DNA of 64,000 nt from an uncultured Bacteroides sp. (GTDB taxonomy: Bacteria > Bacteroidota > Bacteroidia > Cytophagales > Cyclobacteriaceae), in NCBI GenBank assembly GCA_902168185.1, contig CABHOV010000047.1, positions 124,001-188,000 of the forward strand. Direction: 5' to 3'. The notes under the pieces were generated by a model, which saw only the letters and a list, made by a program, of their open reading frames with translations, did not search any database and was not told where the DNA came from. The translations under genes and the position numbers were made by a program. Positions 34,122-43,827 of the stretch are shown piece after piece. How positions within the stretch are numbered: position 1 is the first letter of the stretch; every line of letters starts with the position of its first letter.

Positions 34122-34703
34122 TTATTCGCCAAGAACCACATACATAACGGTAAGGGAGAGTTGAAGAAATCCCCTTAAAAGTTTTAGTGCCTTGGTGATA
34201 TGCTTCTCAACAGCCTTAACAGAGATGTTGAGCTGTCCAGCTATTTCGACGTTACTCATATCGAAGTTCCTGCTTAACAGATAAATGATCCGTGTCCTGT
34301 GCGGAAGCTTGCCGATAGCAGCTTTTATTTTACTTTCTAACAAGCGGCGATTCGGGCTGCCACTCCCTGTTAGCCTCCCCTGCACGATGGACAGTGTCGT
34401 GTCCAATGAAGTTAATTTCATCCGCGCTTTGCGCTCCATAAAATTAAGAGCACGATTGTGGGCTGCCGTCAGTAAATACCCTCGCAACGGAGGAGCTAAC
34501 TTCAATTTGCCTCGCTTCTCCCACAGGGAAAGAAATAGTTCCTGTAAAACATCTTCAGAATCCTGCTGGTCCCCAAGAAGACTGTTCAACCTTTTTAGGA
34601 TAACATCGTGATGCGCCTCATACATGAGTGAAATTGACTTTGGGTTATTGTCTGCAAGTAATTTCAAAATTTGCGCATCGATAATTGTATAATCACTTGT
34701 CAT
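34122..34703 (-). CDS. ECF RNA polymerase sigma factor (FecI-like)
   Basis: 193 residues from ATG 34703 (MTSDYTIIDAQILKLLADNN). Region 2 has SISLMYEAHHDVILKRLNSL and DQQDSEDVLQELFLSLWEKR, with the promoter-melting stretch LRGYLLTAAHNRALNFMERK. Region 4 holds LPHRTRIIYLLSRNFDMSNV and EIAGQLNISVKAVEKHITKA. The length and motif set match Bacteroidota FecI-type sigma factors that drive nutrient-uptake genes. It stands directly before its anti-sigma gene and after a SusC/SusD pair, its likely target. Confidence 0.94.
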   Translation of the reverse strand: MTSDYTIIDAQILKLLADNNPKSISLMYEAHHDVILKRLNSLLGDQQDSEDVLQELFLSLWEKRGKLKLAPPLRGYLLTAAHNRALNFMERKARMKLTSLDTTLSIVQGRLTGSGSPNRRLLESKIKAAIGKLPHRTRIIYLLSRNFDMSNVEIAGQLNISVKAVEKHITKALKLLRGFLQLSLTVMYVVLGE

Positions 34704-34747
34704 CGGGGATATCTCTATCATGTAGCAAAACGTTATACTATAGTTAC

Positions 34748-34775
34748 ATACAGTAAAATTGCTTATAACCCTACC
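34748..34775 (-). promoter_or_regulatory. ECF-type promoter-like element before the sigma gene
   Basis: Minus strand: GGTAGGGTT (34767-34775), 13 bases, CTGTAT (34748-34753), 45 bp before the sigma start. A near copy with 14-base spacing stands before fecR. Repetition in the two control positions suggests recognition by one polymerase form, perhaps the encoded sigma factor itself. Confidence 0.5.
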
Positions 34776-34885
34776 ACAACACGCTTATTTATCATTGAGA
34801 GATTATCAACATACTTATACTGTCATCGAGGTGATCGCGTGAGAAAAATATCGGCATTCACGTTTTCGCTAACGCGCATGCGTTA

Positions 34886-34927
34886 AAAAGCAAAATCTCC
34901 TTTAGCATTGCAGCCTTTAGGAGATTT
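34886..34927 (-). terminator. rho-independent terminator after the second SusC/SusD operon
   Basis: On the minus strand AAATCTCCT (34919-34927) pairs with AGGAGATTT (34893-34901) around a 17-nt loop, followed by TGCTTTTTAA. It starts 20 nt after the SusD stop. It separates the SusC/SusD transcript from the sigma gene. Confidence 0.7.
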
Positions 34928-34946
34928 GCACACAATACGCACAAAA

Positions 34947-36749
34947 TTAATATCCAGAATTCTGCGTCAATGACGACACCCCGCCGGATGTACTTAAGTC
35001 GATCTGGCGTTGTGGAATCGGAAAGTAATCATGCTTTCCGGCCACAAATGTCCCGCCTGCTATATCGGTGGTAACGGTGCTCTCGTAGGCAAAGAATTTG
35101 TTTAATGTTTCCGCAGCTATACCCCAACGGACCAGATCAAAGAACCGGTGACCTTCCATGGCCAGCTCCAGTTTCCGTTCAAAATATATAGCCTTTAAGG
35201 CGTACTCCAGGCCCTGTGCGGTAAAGGTTCCGGAAGGATATACCGAGATTACATAATTTGCTGCCGGTGTCGTGGTATAGCCCTTTAAGGGGTCATCTTC
35301 ATCGATATAGGTATATATATAATTAACGGGGTTGGCAGCACGGGCGCGTACTTGGTTGACGTGCGCTTGCGCCTGATCAAGATTTCCTAATTTCGCCTCA
35401 GCCTCTGCCGCCATCAAAAGTACATCCGCAAAGCGGATCACGTTCCAGTTAATTGCAGTTCCCGGTGCCCAGGAATTCTGATCGGCGTATAGATCCTGCG
35501 TTGCCTGCATGTATATATTCTTCTTGGGTGAGTATGGTCCGGCGTAGGTCTGGTTGGGGCTGCGTATCCAGTTAGCACCAGGATGATTGCCCCAATCCAG
35601 GTACGGTATATCTCTTCGGCCGGCAGTCCAGTCAAGGCGCGGGTCGAGGTTTCCGGCATCAGGTGTAAAGGCAGAGCTGGAGGCTATACCCTGATCACTC
35701 TTCACGGGGTGACTGTTGTAATCATCCAGGTATGGAAGTCCATCTTGCGTAGTCCTGTATGAGTTTACCAGGTCTTGTGTCGGCTGAAAAAATCCACAGC
35801 ATCGAAAAGGGCTGTCGCCATAGGGAAAATTTAGCATATCTCCCTGGTTTGCGCTGGCAATTGTACCGCTACCGTCATTGGCAGTCATCTGTATGGAGAA
35901 AACCGATTCAGAATTATTTTCCGTTGCCGCATCGAAGTTATCGTGAAACTTAGTCACCAGCGCATACTTCATACCATTACTGGTAACCCCCTCACTCATT
36001 ACTTCATCGAACAGCGTTTTAGCTAAAGTATATTTTTGCTGGTATAGATAGGCCTTGGCCAGGTATGTGGCGGCAGCCCACTTGTTTACTCTGCCTATCT
36101 CCGATTGTGTTGCCGGCAAATGATCCATGGCGTATTGAAAGTCAGCTTCAATCCTGGGCCAGATGTCTGCATCATTTTTCTGGAAACTTGCTTCGGCTGT
36201 CTCCATGGTCTCATCGATCCAGGGAACATTGTCCCACATTTTCTTTAATTCAAAATAGTAATGTGCACGCAGGAACCGCGCCTGTGCTGCAATGATCACC
36301 TGATCGGCCTCCGATATATCGGTGGCCAGTGCCATTACCTTTAATACAGAATTTGTTCTATTGACGCCTTCGTACACCGTACGCCACTTGCTGTTAAAAT
36401 ATGTGTTGCTGGGATCTGCTGTAAATTTAGCGATGGCATCTACGGCAGCCTGATCACTTCCATCACTTCCCTTATGGGCATCTCCACCCGCGATACTTCC
36501 AAAGGTCCAGTTGCTGGGTGACGCTTCCCATGCATTGGTCCCCGCAAGGTTCAGTGCTGATCCGTTATTATACTGACCATCCAACGCTGCATACGCTCCC
36601 ACCAGCAATGTTTCAACACCACTTTTATTGGCAAGCACCTCATCACTCAAGGCACCTTGTGCATCAATCTCCAGGCTGTCCTGACAGGAATTAAGTATCC
36701 ATCCGGCAATTAGCGTTGCTATAATTAAAATATACTTTGACAATTTCAT
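34947..36749 (-). CDS. SusD/RagB-family outer-membrane lipoprotein
   Basis: 600 residues. The signal ends in the lipobox-like IAGWILNSCQDSLEID. Family landmarks are VETLLVGAYAALDGQYNNGS, AQARFLRAHYYFELKKMWDN, the RLDWT region ending in ...DIPYLDWG, VIRFADVLLMAAEAEAKLGN and FERKLELAMEGHRFFDLVRW. It is longer than the first SusD of the window by about 150 residues, mostly in the mid-part that lines the ligand face. It partners the SusC upstream (24-bp gap). No glycoside hydrolase is adjacent, so the ligand (glycan or other polymer) is unknown. Confidence 0.95.
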   Translation of the reverse strand: MKLSKYILIIATLIAGWILNSCQDSLEIDAQGALSDEVLANKSGVETLLVGAYAALDGQYNNGSALNLAGTNAWEASPSNWTFGSIAGGDAHKGSDGSDQAAVDAIAKFTADPSNTYFNSKWRTVYEGVNRTNSVLKVMALATDISEADQVIIAAQARFLRAHYYFELKKMWDNVPWIDETMETAEASFQKNDADIWPRIEADFQYAMDHLPATQSEIGRVNKWAAATYLAKAYLYQQKYTLAKTLFDEVMSEGVTSNGMKYALVTKFHDNFDAATENNSESVFSIQMTANDGSGTIASANQGDMLNFPYGDSPFRCCGFFQPTQDLVNSYRTTQDGLPYLDDYNSHPVKSDQGIASSSAFTPDAGNLDPRLDWTAGRRDIPYLDWGNHPGANWIRSPNQTYAGPYSPKKNIYMQATQDLYADQNSWAPGTAINWNVIRFADVLLMAAEAEAKLGNLDQAQAHVNQVRARAANPVNYIYTYIDEDDPLKGYTTTPAANYVISVYPSGTFTAQGLEYALKAIYFERKLELAMEGHRFFDLVRWGIAAETLNKFFAYESTVTTDIAGGTFVAGKHDYFPIPQRQIDLSTSGGVSSLTQNSGY

Positions 36750-36773
36750 ACGGAGTAATTTTTAGTGGTATAT

Positions 36774-39700
36774 CTAGAATGATGCATTTATACCAATGAG
36801 AAACTGGCGTTGATTAGGATATACCCCTTCATCTATACCGAAAGAAGTAGTGGATGAAAAGGATTGGTTCAGACTTCCACCTGAAGTGTTGTCGGTATTG
36901 GAAGTTATACCGATCTCGGGATCAAGCCCGGAATATTTTGTGATGGTGAAAGCATTGGCGAGCTGAACATAAATGCGTACGCGTTCAATTTTTAGTTTGC
37001 TCAATAACCCGCCCGGCAACGTATAGCCGAGTTGTATATTCTTTGCGCGCAGATAAGATCCCTTCTCTACGAAATACGAGTTGGGCACGCTGGCGGTGCT
37101 GAACGATCCTACAGTTTCCTGGATTGGTGCTTTGGCATCCTGATGGTCCGGTGTCCACGAATCATATAGTGCGGTCTGACTCTTTGCCCCTTGAAAGTTG
37201 GCATAAAAATCAGTCCACCATTTCACGTTGTTCCAGATGTCGTTGCCATGCGTACCGTACAGAAATATACTGAAGTCAAAACCTCTGTAGGTCGCCCCTA
37301 TATTTATACCGTAGCTAAAGTCCGGATTCGGGTTTCCCAGAAACGTCCGGTCAGCCTCCGTAATCTGGTTATCACCGTTGGTGTCGGTATAGCGAAAGCG
37401 CCCCACGGCAACGTCACTTTGATATATAGCCGAGGGGCTTCCGGTAGCTTGCTGGGCTTCCGCATTTGCCTGGTTGATCTCCTGCTGAGAATCCCAGAAG
37501 CCGGCCACTTTATAGCCATAGAATTCACCAATGGAATGCCCTACGGCATTGCGGACAATATAACTGCCGCTGAACCGGCGTCCCTCCTGATCAAAGTAGT
37601 CAACACCATCTGCTATAGCTATAATTTTATTGCTATAGGTCGTAAAGGTTACCATAGCAGTGAGTTTTAAATCAGCGGTTAAGTCAAATTCCGTTGACAC
37701 CGACAGATCAATGCCCTGGTTGCGCATGCGGGCAACATTCACATACGGTACTGTTCCCAGCCCGGCAGTTCCGGCTAACTCGGGATTATACAAGAGATCT
37801 TTAATCTCCTTTCGGAAGTAGTCGATGGTAAGGTCAAGTCTTCCACTCCACAGACCTAGATCTATACCTATATTTGAATTGATGTTCTTTTCCCACTTGG
37901 CATCCGGATTGCCGATCCGCGTGCGCTGGAACCCTTGCGCGTTGGAAGCGTTAGAACCGTCGATGGCATAGTATGATGAGGTGCGGTCGCCACCATAGGT
38001 GGTATAGGCATTGGCCGCATCCACGTTTAGTTGATTTCCCATCACCCCATATCCACCCCGAATCTTAAGCTCATCAAGCCAGGCTATATCGTCCATAAAG
38101 TTCTCTTCTGAAATCCGCCACCCTGCACTGACTGCCGGAAACCATCCGTACCTGTAATTCAAGAAGCGTGAAGATCCGTCCCTGCGCAGTGTAGCTCCCA
38201 AGAGGTATTTATCATACAACGTATAGTCCATACGCCCGATGAGCGAGAACAACGCATCAGAATACTTAGCACTATAGTTTGTTTGTGTACCCGAACCGGT
38301 GGCGAGGTTCGTAAAATCCGGATCAAAGGAGAAGTAACCGTTGGTTGTTCCCCCGCTATACGCCCCGTTGTTCTGATAAAACTCCGTACCCACCAGGACC
38401 TTCACATCATGTATAGCATTAAAAATTCGCTGGTAGTTCAGCGTGTTGGTCCACGTCCAATTGTGTCCCGAAAAGTTATTTTCAGTATAGGAATTTGTTG
38501 TCGTATTCTCCTGGTCCTCATACGTTGGATAGGAAAAAGAACGATATGCTCCCGAGTATAACTCGCCGCCAAAACTGGTTCTGAGTGTGAAGTCTTCCAG
38601 GAAATCGATCTCGGCAAACACATTACCAAAAAGACGGTTGTTCAACCCCGAGTTGTTGCCAGTGCGTTCCTGTTCTGCCACCGGATTACTGGCGTTGCCC
38701 AGCCCTGCACCATAGCCACCGGCATAATTACCCTTGATGTCATGCACCGGTATGATCGTTTGTTCTCGGAATGCCATACTTACAGCACTTCCCTCCTGCA
38801 AGGCGTTAATGCGCGGATTATCGCTCACCGAGAACGCTATATTTTCACCGATGCGTATTTGATTGCTAACCCTATATTCGCTGTTGGAGCGAAGTGTATA
38901 CCGCTTGAGGTAGGTGTTGATCAGCGTTCCCTTTTGATTGAAGTAGTTGACAGAAAATAAATAGCTGCCCTGATCACTTCCGCCACTTAGCGAGAGGTTG
39001 TGACTGGTAATGGGTGCTGACTTAAAGATTTCGTGAAACCAGTCGGTGCCACTTTTACTGGCGCGTGTAATCCTGTAGAATTTGTTATACTCCTCGACAC
39101 TGGTATAGTTTGGATTCACATTATACAAGGCTGGATCCACAGAAGCATCTCCTTCACGGGCTCCTTGTGGTGTGATATAGTCCGGTAGAACCGGAGTATC
39201 ACCACTGCCGTAGAGCGGGTCGTCGATTGCCTGGTTAGGGTTTGTATTCTTTAATGCATTAAACTTGAGTTGCGCTGCATCCTGAGGATTTAAAAGATTC
39301 CAAACGTTTCCACTTTGAGGCACCTGTAGGCCATAGTAAGCATCGTACTGTACTCTTACTTTGTCCTTGCCGCGCTTGGTGGTGATGATAATAACACCAT
39401 TGGCAGCACGCGAGCCATAAATCGATGCCGAGCCTGCATCCTTTAGTATCTGCATCGATGATACATCGTTCGGATTGATGTCGTTGATGTTTTGCGTCGG
39501 TACACCGTCCACAACATATAGCGGAGAATTGTTTCCGAATGTGTTGAGACCGCGAATACGTACCTGCGGTGCTTCACCGGGTTGTCCCGAGCCCAGGACC
39601 GTTACCCCGGAGGCGCGTCCCTGCATCTGAACGGTTAACTGTGCTGCCGGCAGCTGCTGCAGTTGCTGGGTATTGACGACGGATACTGCACCGGTGAGAT

Positions 39701-40037
39701 CTTTCCTGCGCTGCGTTGTATAGCCGACCACAACAACTTCCGAGAGCGCGGTAATCTCCGCTTTCAGTACAATATCAACAGCCGCTTGTGTTGCCGTAAT
39801 CTCTCGTGTAGCATAGCCTATAAATGAGACCACGAGCTTGGCACCGGGCGTTACAGATATAGTATAACTTCCATCTGTGTCGGTGGTGGTACCCACGGAG
39901 GTTCCCTTTACAATAATATTAACACCCGGCAGCGGCGCACCATCTTCAGCGGAAGTGACACGCCCTGTGATCGTCTGTACTTGTGCCCAGCCTGCAAGCG
40001 ACATTGCTGATAAAAACCATAGCAGATAAAACTTCAT
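36774..40037 (-). CDS. SusC/RagA-family TonB-dependent transporter
   Basis: 1087 residues starting with a signal peptide (FYLLWFLSAMSLAGWAQVQ). A carboxypeptidase-like domain (ITGRVTSAEDGAPLPGVNII), TonB region LSEVVVVGYTTQRRKDLTGA, plug (QVRIRGLNTFGNNSPLYVVD; MQILKDAGSASIYGSRAANG) and a long 22-strand-type barrel follow, ending in QRQFLIGINASF. There is no STN domain. Because a sigma/FecR pair follows and a separate STN protein ends that operon, the sensing function may have been moved to that protein. Confidence 0.95.
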   Translation of the reverse strand: MKFYLLWFLSAMSLAGWAQVQTITGRVTSAEDGAPLPGVNIIVKGTSVGTTTDTDGSYTISVTPGAKLVVSFIGYATREITATQAAVDIVLKAEITALSEVVVVGYTTQRRKDLTGAVSVVNTQQLQQLPAAQLTVQMQGRASGVTVLGSGQPGEAPQVRIRGLNTFGNNSPLYVVDGVPTQNINDINPNDVSSMQILKDAGSASIYGSRAANGVIIITTKRGKDKVRVQYDAYYGLQVPQSGNVWNLLNPQDAAQLKFNALKNTNPNQAIDDPLYGSGDTPVLPDYITPQGAREGDASVDPALYNVNPNYTSVEEYNKFYRITRASKSGTDWFHEIFKSAPITSHNLSLSGGSDQGSYLFSVNYFNQKGTLINTYLKRYTLRSNSEYRVSNQIRIGENIAFSVSDNPRINALQEGSAVSMAFREQTIIPVHDIKGNYAGGYGAGLGNASNPVAEQERTGNNSGLNNRLFGNVFAEIDFLEDFTLRTSFGGELYSGAYRSFSYPTYEDQENTTTNSYTENNFSGHNWTWTNTLNYQRIFNAIHDVKVLVGTEFYQNNGAYSGGTTNGYFSFDPDFTNLATGSGTQTNYSAKYSDALFSLIGRMDYTLYDKYLLGATLRRDGSSRFLNYRYGWFPAVSAGWRISEENFMDDIAWLDELKIRGGYGVMGNQLNVDAANAYTTYGGDRTSSYYAIDGSNASNAQGFQRTRIGNPDAKWEKNINSNIGIDLGLWSGRLDLTIDYFRKEIKDLLYNPELAGTAGLGTVPYVNVARMRNQGIDLSVSTEFDLTADLKLTAMVTFTTYSNKIIAIADGVDYFDQEGRRFSGSYIVRNAVGHSIGEFYGYKVAGFWDSQQEINQANAEAQQATGSPSAIYQSDVAVGRFRYTDTNGDNQITEADRTFLGNPNPDFSYGINIGATYRGFDFSIFLYGTHGNDIWNNVKWWTDFYANFQGAKSQTALYDSWTPDHQDAKAPIQETVGSFSTASVPNSYFVEKGSYLRAKNIQLGYTLPGGLLSKLKIERVRIYVQLANAFTITKYSGLDPEIGITSNTDNTSGGSLNQSFSSTTSFGIDEGVYPNQRQFLIGINASF

Positions 40038-40240
40038 AGGTCATTTGGTTTTGGGTTAGAAATCGAATGAATAAAGATGACCAACGCAAATGACTCGCAT
40101 CACGTGTTATCGACCCGCTTAGTGATTGTATATAGATATCTATATAATTATGCTACGAATGAGCTAATAGCAAATCGTCTTATTGAGTGCGTACCAGATA
40201 TAGGTATATTTACAGATATTAATTGATCACAACGACGGGC

Positions 40241-40522
40241 TCCCACTCTACCAATACCAACAAAACAACGATGAGCCAGATCAAATCATCGTTACACTAT
40301 AACTCCATGTATATACATTGACATCATTCACTTTCCAACCTGAAGCAATCTCGTTTGTTCCTGGCATTTATTTCAGCTCGAGTACTCCCACTCGACTAAC
40401 ACCAACAAAACAACGACCAACCACCTTAAACTATAGTTACACTATAAATCAAATCATATAGCTATATAAGGACACCATTCACTTTCAACCTGGAGTATAT
40501 CCGTGGTCAGATATAGCAGCTC
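40241..40522. repeat. two imperfect 140-bp direct repeats upstream of the second SusC
   Basis: Copy A (about 40241-40382) and copy B (about 40386-40522) begin with TCCCACTC, then ACCAACAAAACAACGA, share TTACACTATAA, CATTCACTTT and CAACCTG, and end with CAGCTCGA. The period is 145 bp. They fill the middle of a 614-bp gap (40038-40651 before the annotated PadR frame) that holds no gene. AAAACAACGACC also occurs upstream of the first SusC. Confidence 0.6.
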
Positions 40523-40723
40523 GAAAACAAATTCTATATACTTTATTTAAACAGCTCCATGGAGCATTCAGGCTTCATCACCGACTCATTAGCGGACAAA
40601 ACTGTTCTGTTTCCGAACGTATGAAAAGCACAATCTTTCTAAAATCTTCCAATGTTCGTTAAAAAGCCGCTTTTTGATATGGCAAGCTATTTGGTCATCA
40701 AAACTAGAACAAATAGTTTTTCA

Positions 40724-41065
40724 ATGAAAAGGACTTACCTAGGCGAGTTTGAAGAGATTGTTCTACTCATTGTGGCCATGCTTGACGCAAAGGCATATGG
40801 TGTACTGATAACGCACCAGATCATTGCGCAGACTGCCCGGTCAGTAAGATTGAACCAGGTCCATGCTGCCCTTCATCGCCTTGAAGAGAAAGGCATGATC
40901 ACATCAAAAATGGGCGATCCGACACCGGAGCGCGGCGGAAGAAGAAAGCGATTTTTTTCGATCACTACCTATGGCCAACACACCTTGCAGGATATCCAGT
41001 CGGTTCGTGCTAACCTCTGGAATTTACTGCCACCATCTTTAAAACTTTCACCTGGGAAAATATGA
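40724..41065 (+). CDS. PadR-family transcriptional regulator
   Basis: 113 residues from ATG 40724 (MKRTYLGEFEEIVLLIVAML); the upstream in-frame extension lacks family similarity. The winged helix covers YGVLITHQIIAQTARSVRLN and QVHAALHRLEEKGMITSKMG, and the wing GRRKRFFSITTYGQHTL is the PadR hallmark. This type, opening with G-E-F-E-E, is a Bacteroidota subfamily found directly before permease genes. The stop overlaps the next start by 4 bp, so it is translated together with the permease and probably represses the pair. Confidence 0.93.
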   Translation: MKRTYLGEFEEIVLLIVAMLDAKAYGVLITHQIIAQTARSVRLNQVHAALHRLEEKGMITSKMGDPTPERGGRRKRFFSITTYGQHTLQDIQSVRANLWNLLPPSLKLSPGKI

Positions 41066-43773
41066 ACAATGATTCAAACAAGCCCACCCCTCCACGGTGG
41101 GCTACACGCCTGCTTCAATGGTATTGTTCCCCTCACCTGCTGGAAGAAGTTGAAGGTGATCTTTCCGAAGAATTTGATTACCAGCTACAACATTCAGGTC
41201 TTAAGAAAGCACGCCTGGACTATATCCGTAATGTACTTGGATTCATAAAACCATTTGCTCTAAAAAGAAAGCCTTCCTCAACCTCTAACTCCTTTTTGAA
41301 TATGAACATGTTAAAACATTACCTTATCGTGGCAGTCCGAAATCTTCTCCGCCACAAGGCGTTTTCAGTGATCAATATAATCGGGCTCGCCTTAGGCATG
41401 ACCTGCTGCCTGTTCATCTTTTTATGGATCCGGGATGAAAGGAGTGTCGATAACTTTCATGCAAAGGCAGACCAGCTGTACAATGTTTATGAAACTGTAA
41501 ATACCAGTAACGTGATCACCGGGAGTTATAACACAACAATCCGTTTCACACCCAAGGTTGATGTACCTGTTGCCGATATTAAAGGAAGTATACCGGAAGT
41601 TGAAAATCTGACGTTCTATTCAACGGGATATGAATTACCATGGGGATATGCAGAGACGTTTCGCGTAGGCGAGAAAATTCACAAGCTTGAAGGATCACGT
41701 GCCGGAAAAGATTTCTTTACCATCTTCAGCTATAGCATTATTGCGGGGGATAAAAAAAATGCACTAAAAGATATTAACAGTATTGCCATTTCGCGTAAGA
41801 TGGCAAAGATGTTTTTTGATACTCCTCAAAAAGCAATCGGGGAAAGCATTCAGTATGAAAACAAATTGGATTTTGTTGTCACTGCAGTCTTCGAAGATAT
41901 AGCAGATCACAGCTCATTAAAATTTGACTTTCTGATCAATATAGAAAATCAATGGTTGGGAAAAGTGGAATGGGCTTCACCCAAGGTGCTTACCACCATT
42001 CAGCTCAAAAAGGGCTCGGACCTCAGCGCCGTTGAAGCGAAAATAAACCGATTCGTACAAGCACGTTTAGATAAGAATGATCCGCGTAAAGTATCGCTTG
42101 GCCTTCAACCATTTGCAGACCAATATCTGGTCGCCAATTTTGTCAATGGAAAACCTCAGGGCGGACGCATCGAATATGTGAGGATCTTTAATGGCGTCGC
42201 GATTTTTATTTTAATTATTGCCTGTATCAATTTTATGAACCTGGCCACGGCACGCTCAGTAAAACGTGCCAAAGAAATTGGTGTGAGAAAAGTAGTCGGC
42301 TCTTCAAGAGGAAGTTTGATCCGGCAGTTTCTGGGCGAGTCCATGTTTCTTTCTGCACTGGCACTGATGCTCTCGGCCGCAATGGTACATTTACTGCTCC
42401 CCACGTTTAATACCTTCACAGGAAAACATATTGTCTCGCCCGCGAGCGAACCAACCTCGTGGCTTATACTACTAGGCCTGATGCTATTCACAGGAATAGT
42501 GGCAGGCAGCTACCCTGCGTTGTTTCTCTCCTCCTTGCGGCCTGTGAGAATTCTAAAAGGCGCCTTGCAGTATTCCAGTAGTGCTATATGGCTACGGAAA
42601 GGCCTTACTATTTTTCAGTTTTCAATTTCAATTGTGCTTTTGATCGTCACGCTTGTCATTTCTCAACAAACCCGTTATGTACAAAATATACACCTGGGAT
42701 ATGAGCGCGACAACATCCTTTATATACCTATTGAAGGAGAGCTAAAGGATCCTAAAAATGAACCTAGGAATTTTCACAACTATACTATATTTAAAGAAAA
42801 AGCTTTAAGCATGCCCAGTATACTTGCCGTGGACAGAAGCAGTGAAGCGCCTCACGTAATGAGTTTTGTTGTCGATGAAAACGATGGGCATACCGAGACT
42901 GCCAATGGCGAAGATGCTATCCAGTGGGAAGGGAAAATTAAGGGCGCCTCCGTTGGCTTCAAACCCATGTCTGTAGGATTTGATTTTCTCAAAGTGATGA
43001 AGCTGGAAGTGGTCGAGGGACGTGGCTTTTCAAAAGCATTCTCGACTGATTCAGCTGACGCCTTTATGATCAATGAAGAAGCTGTCAGACAAATGGGCAT
43101 CAAAGATCCCATCGGCAAGTGGGTATCGGCCTGGAGTAAGAAGGGGAAAATAATTGGTATCCTGAAAGACTATCACACCCATTCATTGCATGAACCCATA
43201 CGACCTTTAATACTGGATGTGAAAGAGTATGAATATTTCGGTGTATTGCTTGTTCGTACTGAGCCCGGCAAAACAAAAGAAGCACTCGCCAGCCTGGAGA
43301 AAGTATATAAAGAAGTAAATCCTAATTACCCGTTAGGGTATCGATTTATAGATGAAGAGTACGGTCAGCTCTATAGCAATGAACAGGTAGTAACAAAACT
43401 TTCAAATGCTTTCGCCATGCTGGCAATTATAATCTCATGCTTAGGCTTACTGGGCCTGGTGATGTTTTCTGCCGAGCAACGCACCCGTGAGTTTGGGATC
43501 CGCAAAGTGCTCGGCGCAACGCTAACCAATATTGTCGGATTGCTCTCGCAGGATTTTCTAAAACTGGTTTTCATATCATTCTGTATTGCCGCCCCGCTAG
43601 CAGGATTCTTTATGCATGAGTGGCTGCAGACTTTTGCCTACAAGATTGGCTTGTCGTGGTGGATCTTTGTCATTGCAGGAGCAACGGCTCTGTTCATCGC
43701 CCTCATTACAATTTGTCTACAAGCCGTTCAATCTGCTGTCGCAAACCCTGTGAAATCCCTGCGCTCAGAGTAA
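41062..43773 (+). CDS. ABC transporter permease, FtsX/MacB type with N-terminal prefix domain
   Basis: 903 residues. The first 80 are the permease-prefix domain found in Bacteroidota (PPRWATRLLQWYCSPHLLEE, VEGDLSEEFDYQL). Then come TM1 (FSVINIIGLALGMTCCLFIF), a MacB-type periplasmic domain (about 120-370), an FtsX triple-TM unit starting FILIIACINFMNLATARSVK with the R-A-K-E-I-G-V-R-K motif, a second periplasmic domain, and a second FtsX unit (FAMLAIIISCLGLLGLVMFS, FGIRKVLGATLTNIVGLLSQ). There is no ATP-binding domain and no ATPase gene adjacent; the partner must be elsewhere. Probable role: export or mechanotransmission across the inner membrane, controlled by the linked PadR. Confidence 0.95.
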   Translation: MNNDSNKPTPPRWATRLLQWYCSPHLLEEVEGDLSEEFDYQLQHSGLKKARLDYIRNVLGFIKPFALKRKPSSTSNSFLNMNMLKHYLIVAVRNLLRHKAFSVINIIGLALGMTCCLFIFLWIRDERSVDNFHAKADQLYNVYETVNTSNVITGSYNTTIRFTPKVDVPVADIKGSIPEVENLTFYSTGYELPWGYAETFRVGEKIHKLEGSRAGKDFFTIFSYSIIAGDKKNALKDINSIAISRKMAKMFFDTPQKAIGESIQYENKLDFVVTAVFEDIADHSSLKFDFLINIENQWLGKVEWASPKVLTTIQLKKGSDLSAVEAKINRFVQARLDKNDPRKVSLGLQPFADQYLVANFVNGKPQGGRIEYVRIFNGVAIFILIIACINFMNLATARSVKRAKEIGVRKVVGSSRGSLIRQFLGESMFLSALALMLSAAMVHLLLPTFNTFTGKHIVSPASEPTSWLILLGLMLFTGIVAGSYPALFLSSLRPVRILKGALQYSSSAIWLRKGLTIFQFSISIVLLIVTLVISQQTRYVQNIHLGYERDNILYIPIEGELKDPKNEPRNFHNYTIFKEKALSMPSILAVDRSSEAPHVMSFVVDENDGHTETANGEDAIQWEGKIKGASVGFKPMSVGFDFLKVMKLEVVEGRGFSKAFSTDSADAFMINEEAVRQMGIKDPIGKWVSAWSKKGKIIGILKDYHTHSLHEPIRPLILDVKEYEYFGVLLVRTEPGKTKEALASLEKVYKEVNPNYPLGYRFIDEEYGQLYSNEQVVTKLSNAFAMLAIIISCLGLLGLVMFSAEQRTREFGIRKVLGATLTNIVGLLSQDFLKLVFISFCIAAPLAGFFMHEWLQTFAYKIGLSWWIFVIAGATALFIALITICLQAVQSAVANPVKSLRSE

Positions 43774-43827
43774 AAGAAAGCAAAGGTGTCACCGTAGGTA
43801 TACATGGCGCAACATGACTATAAACAA

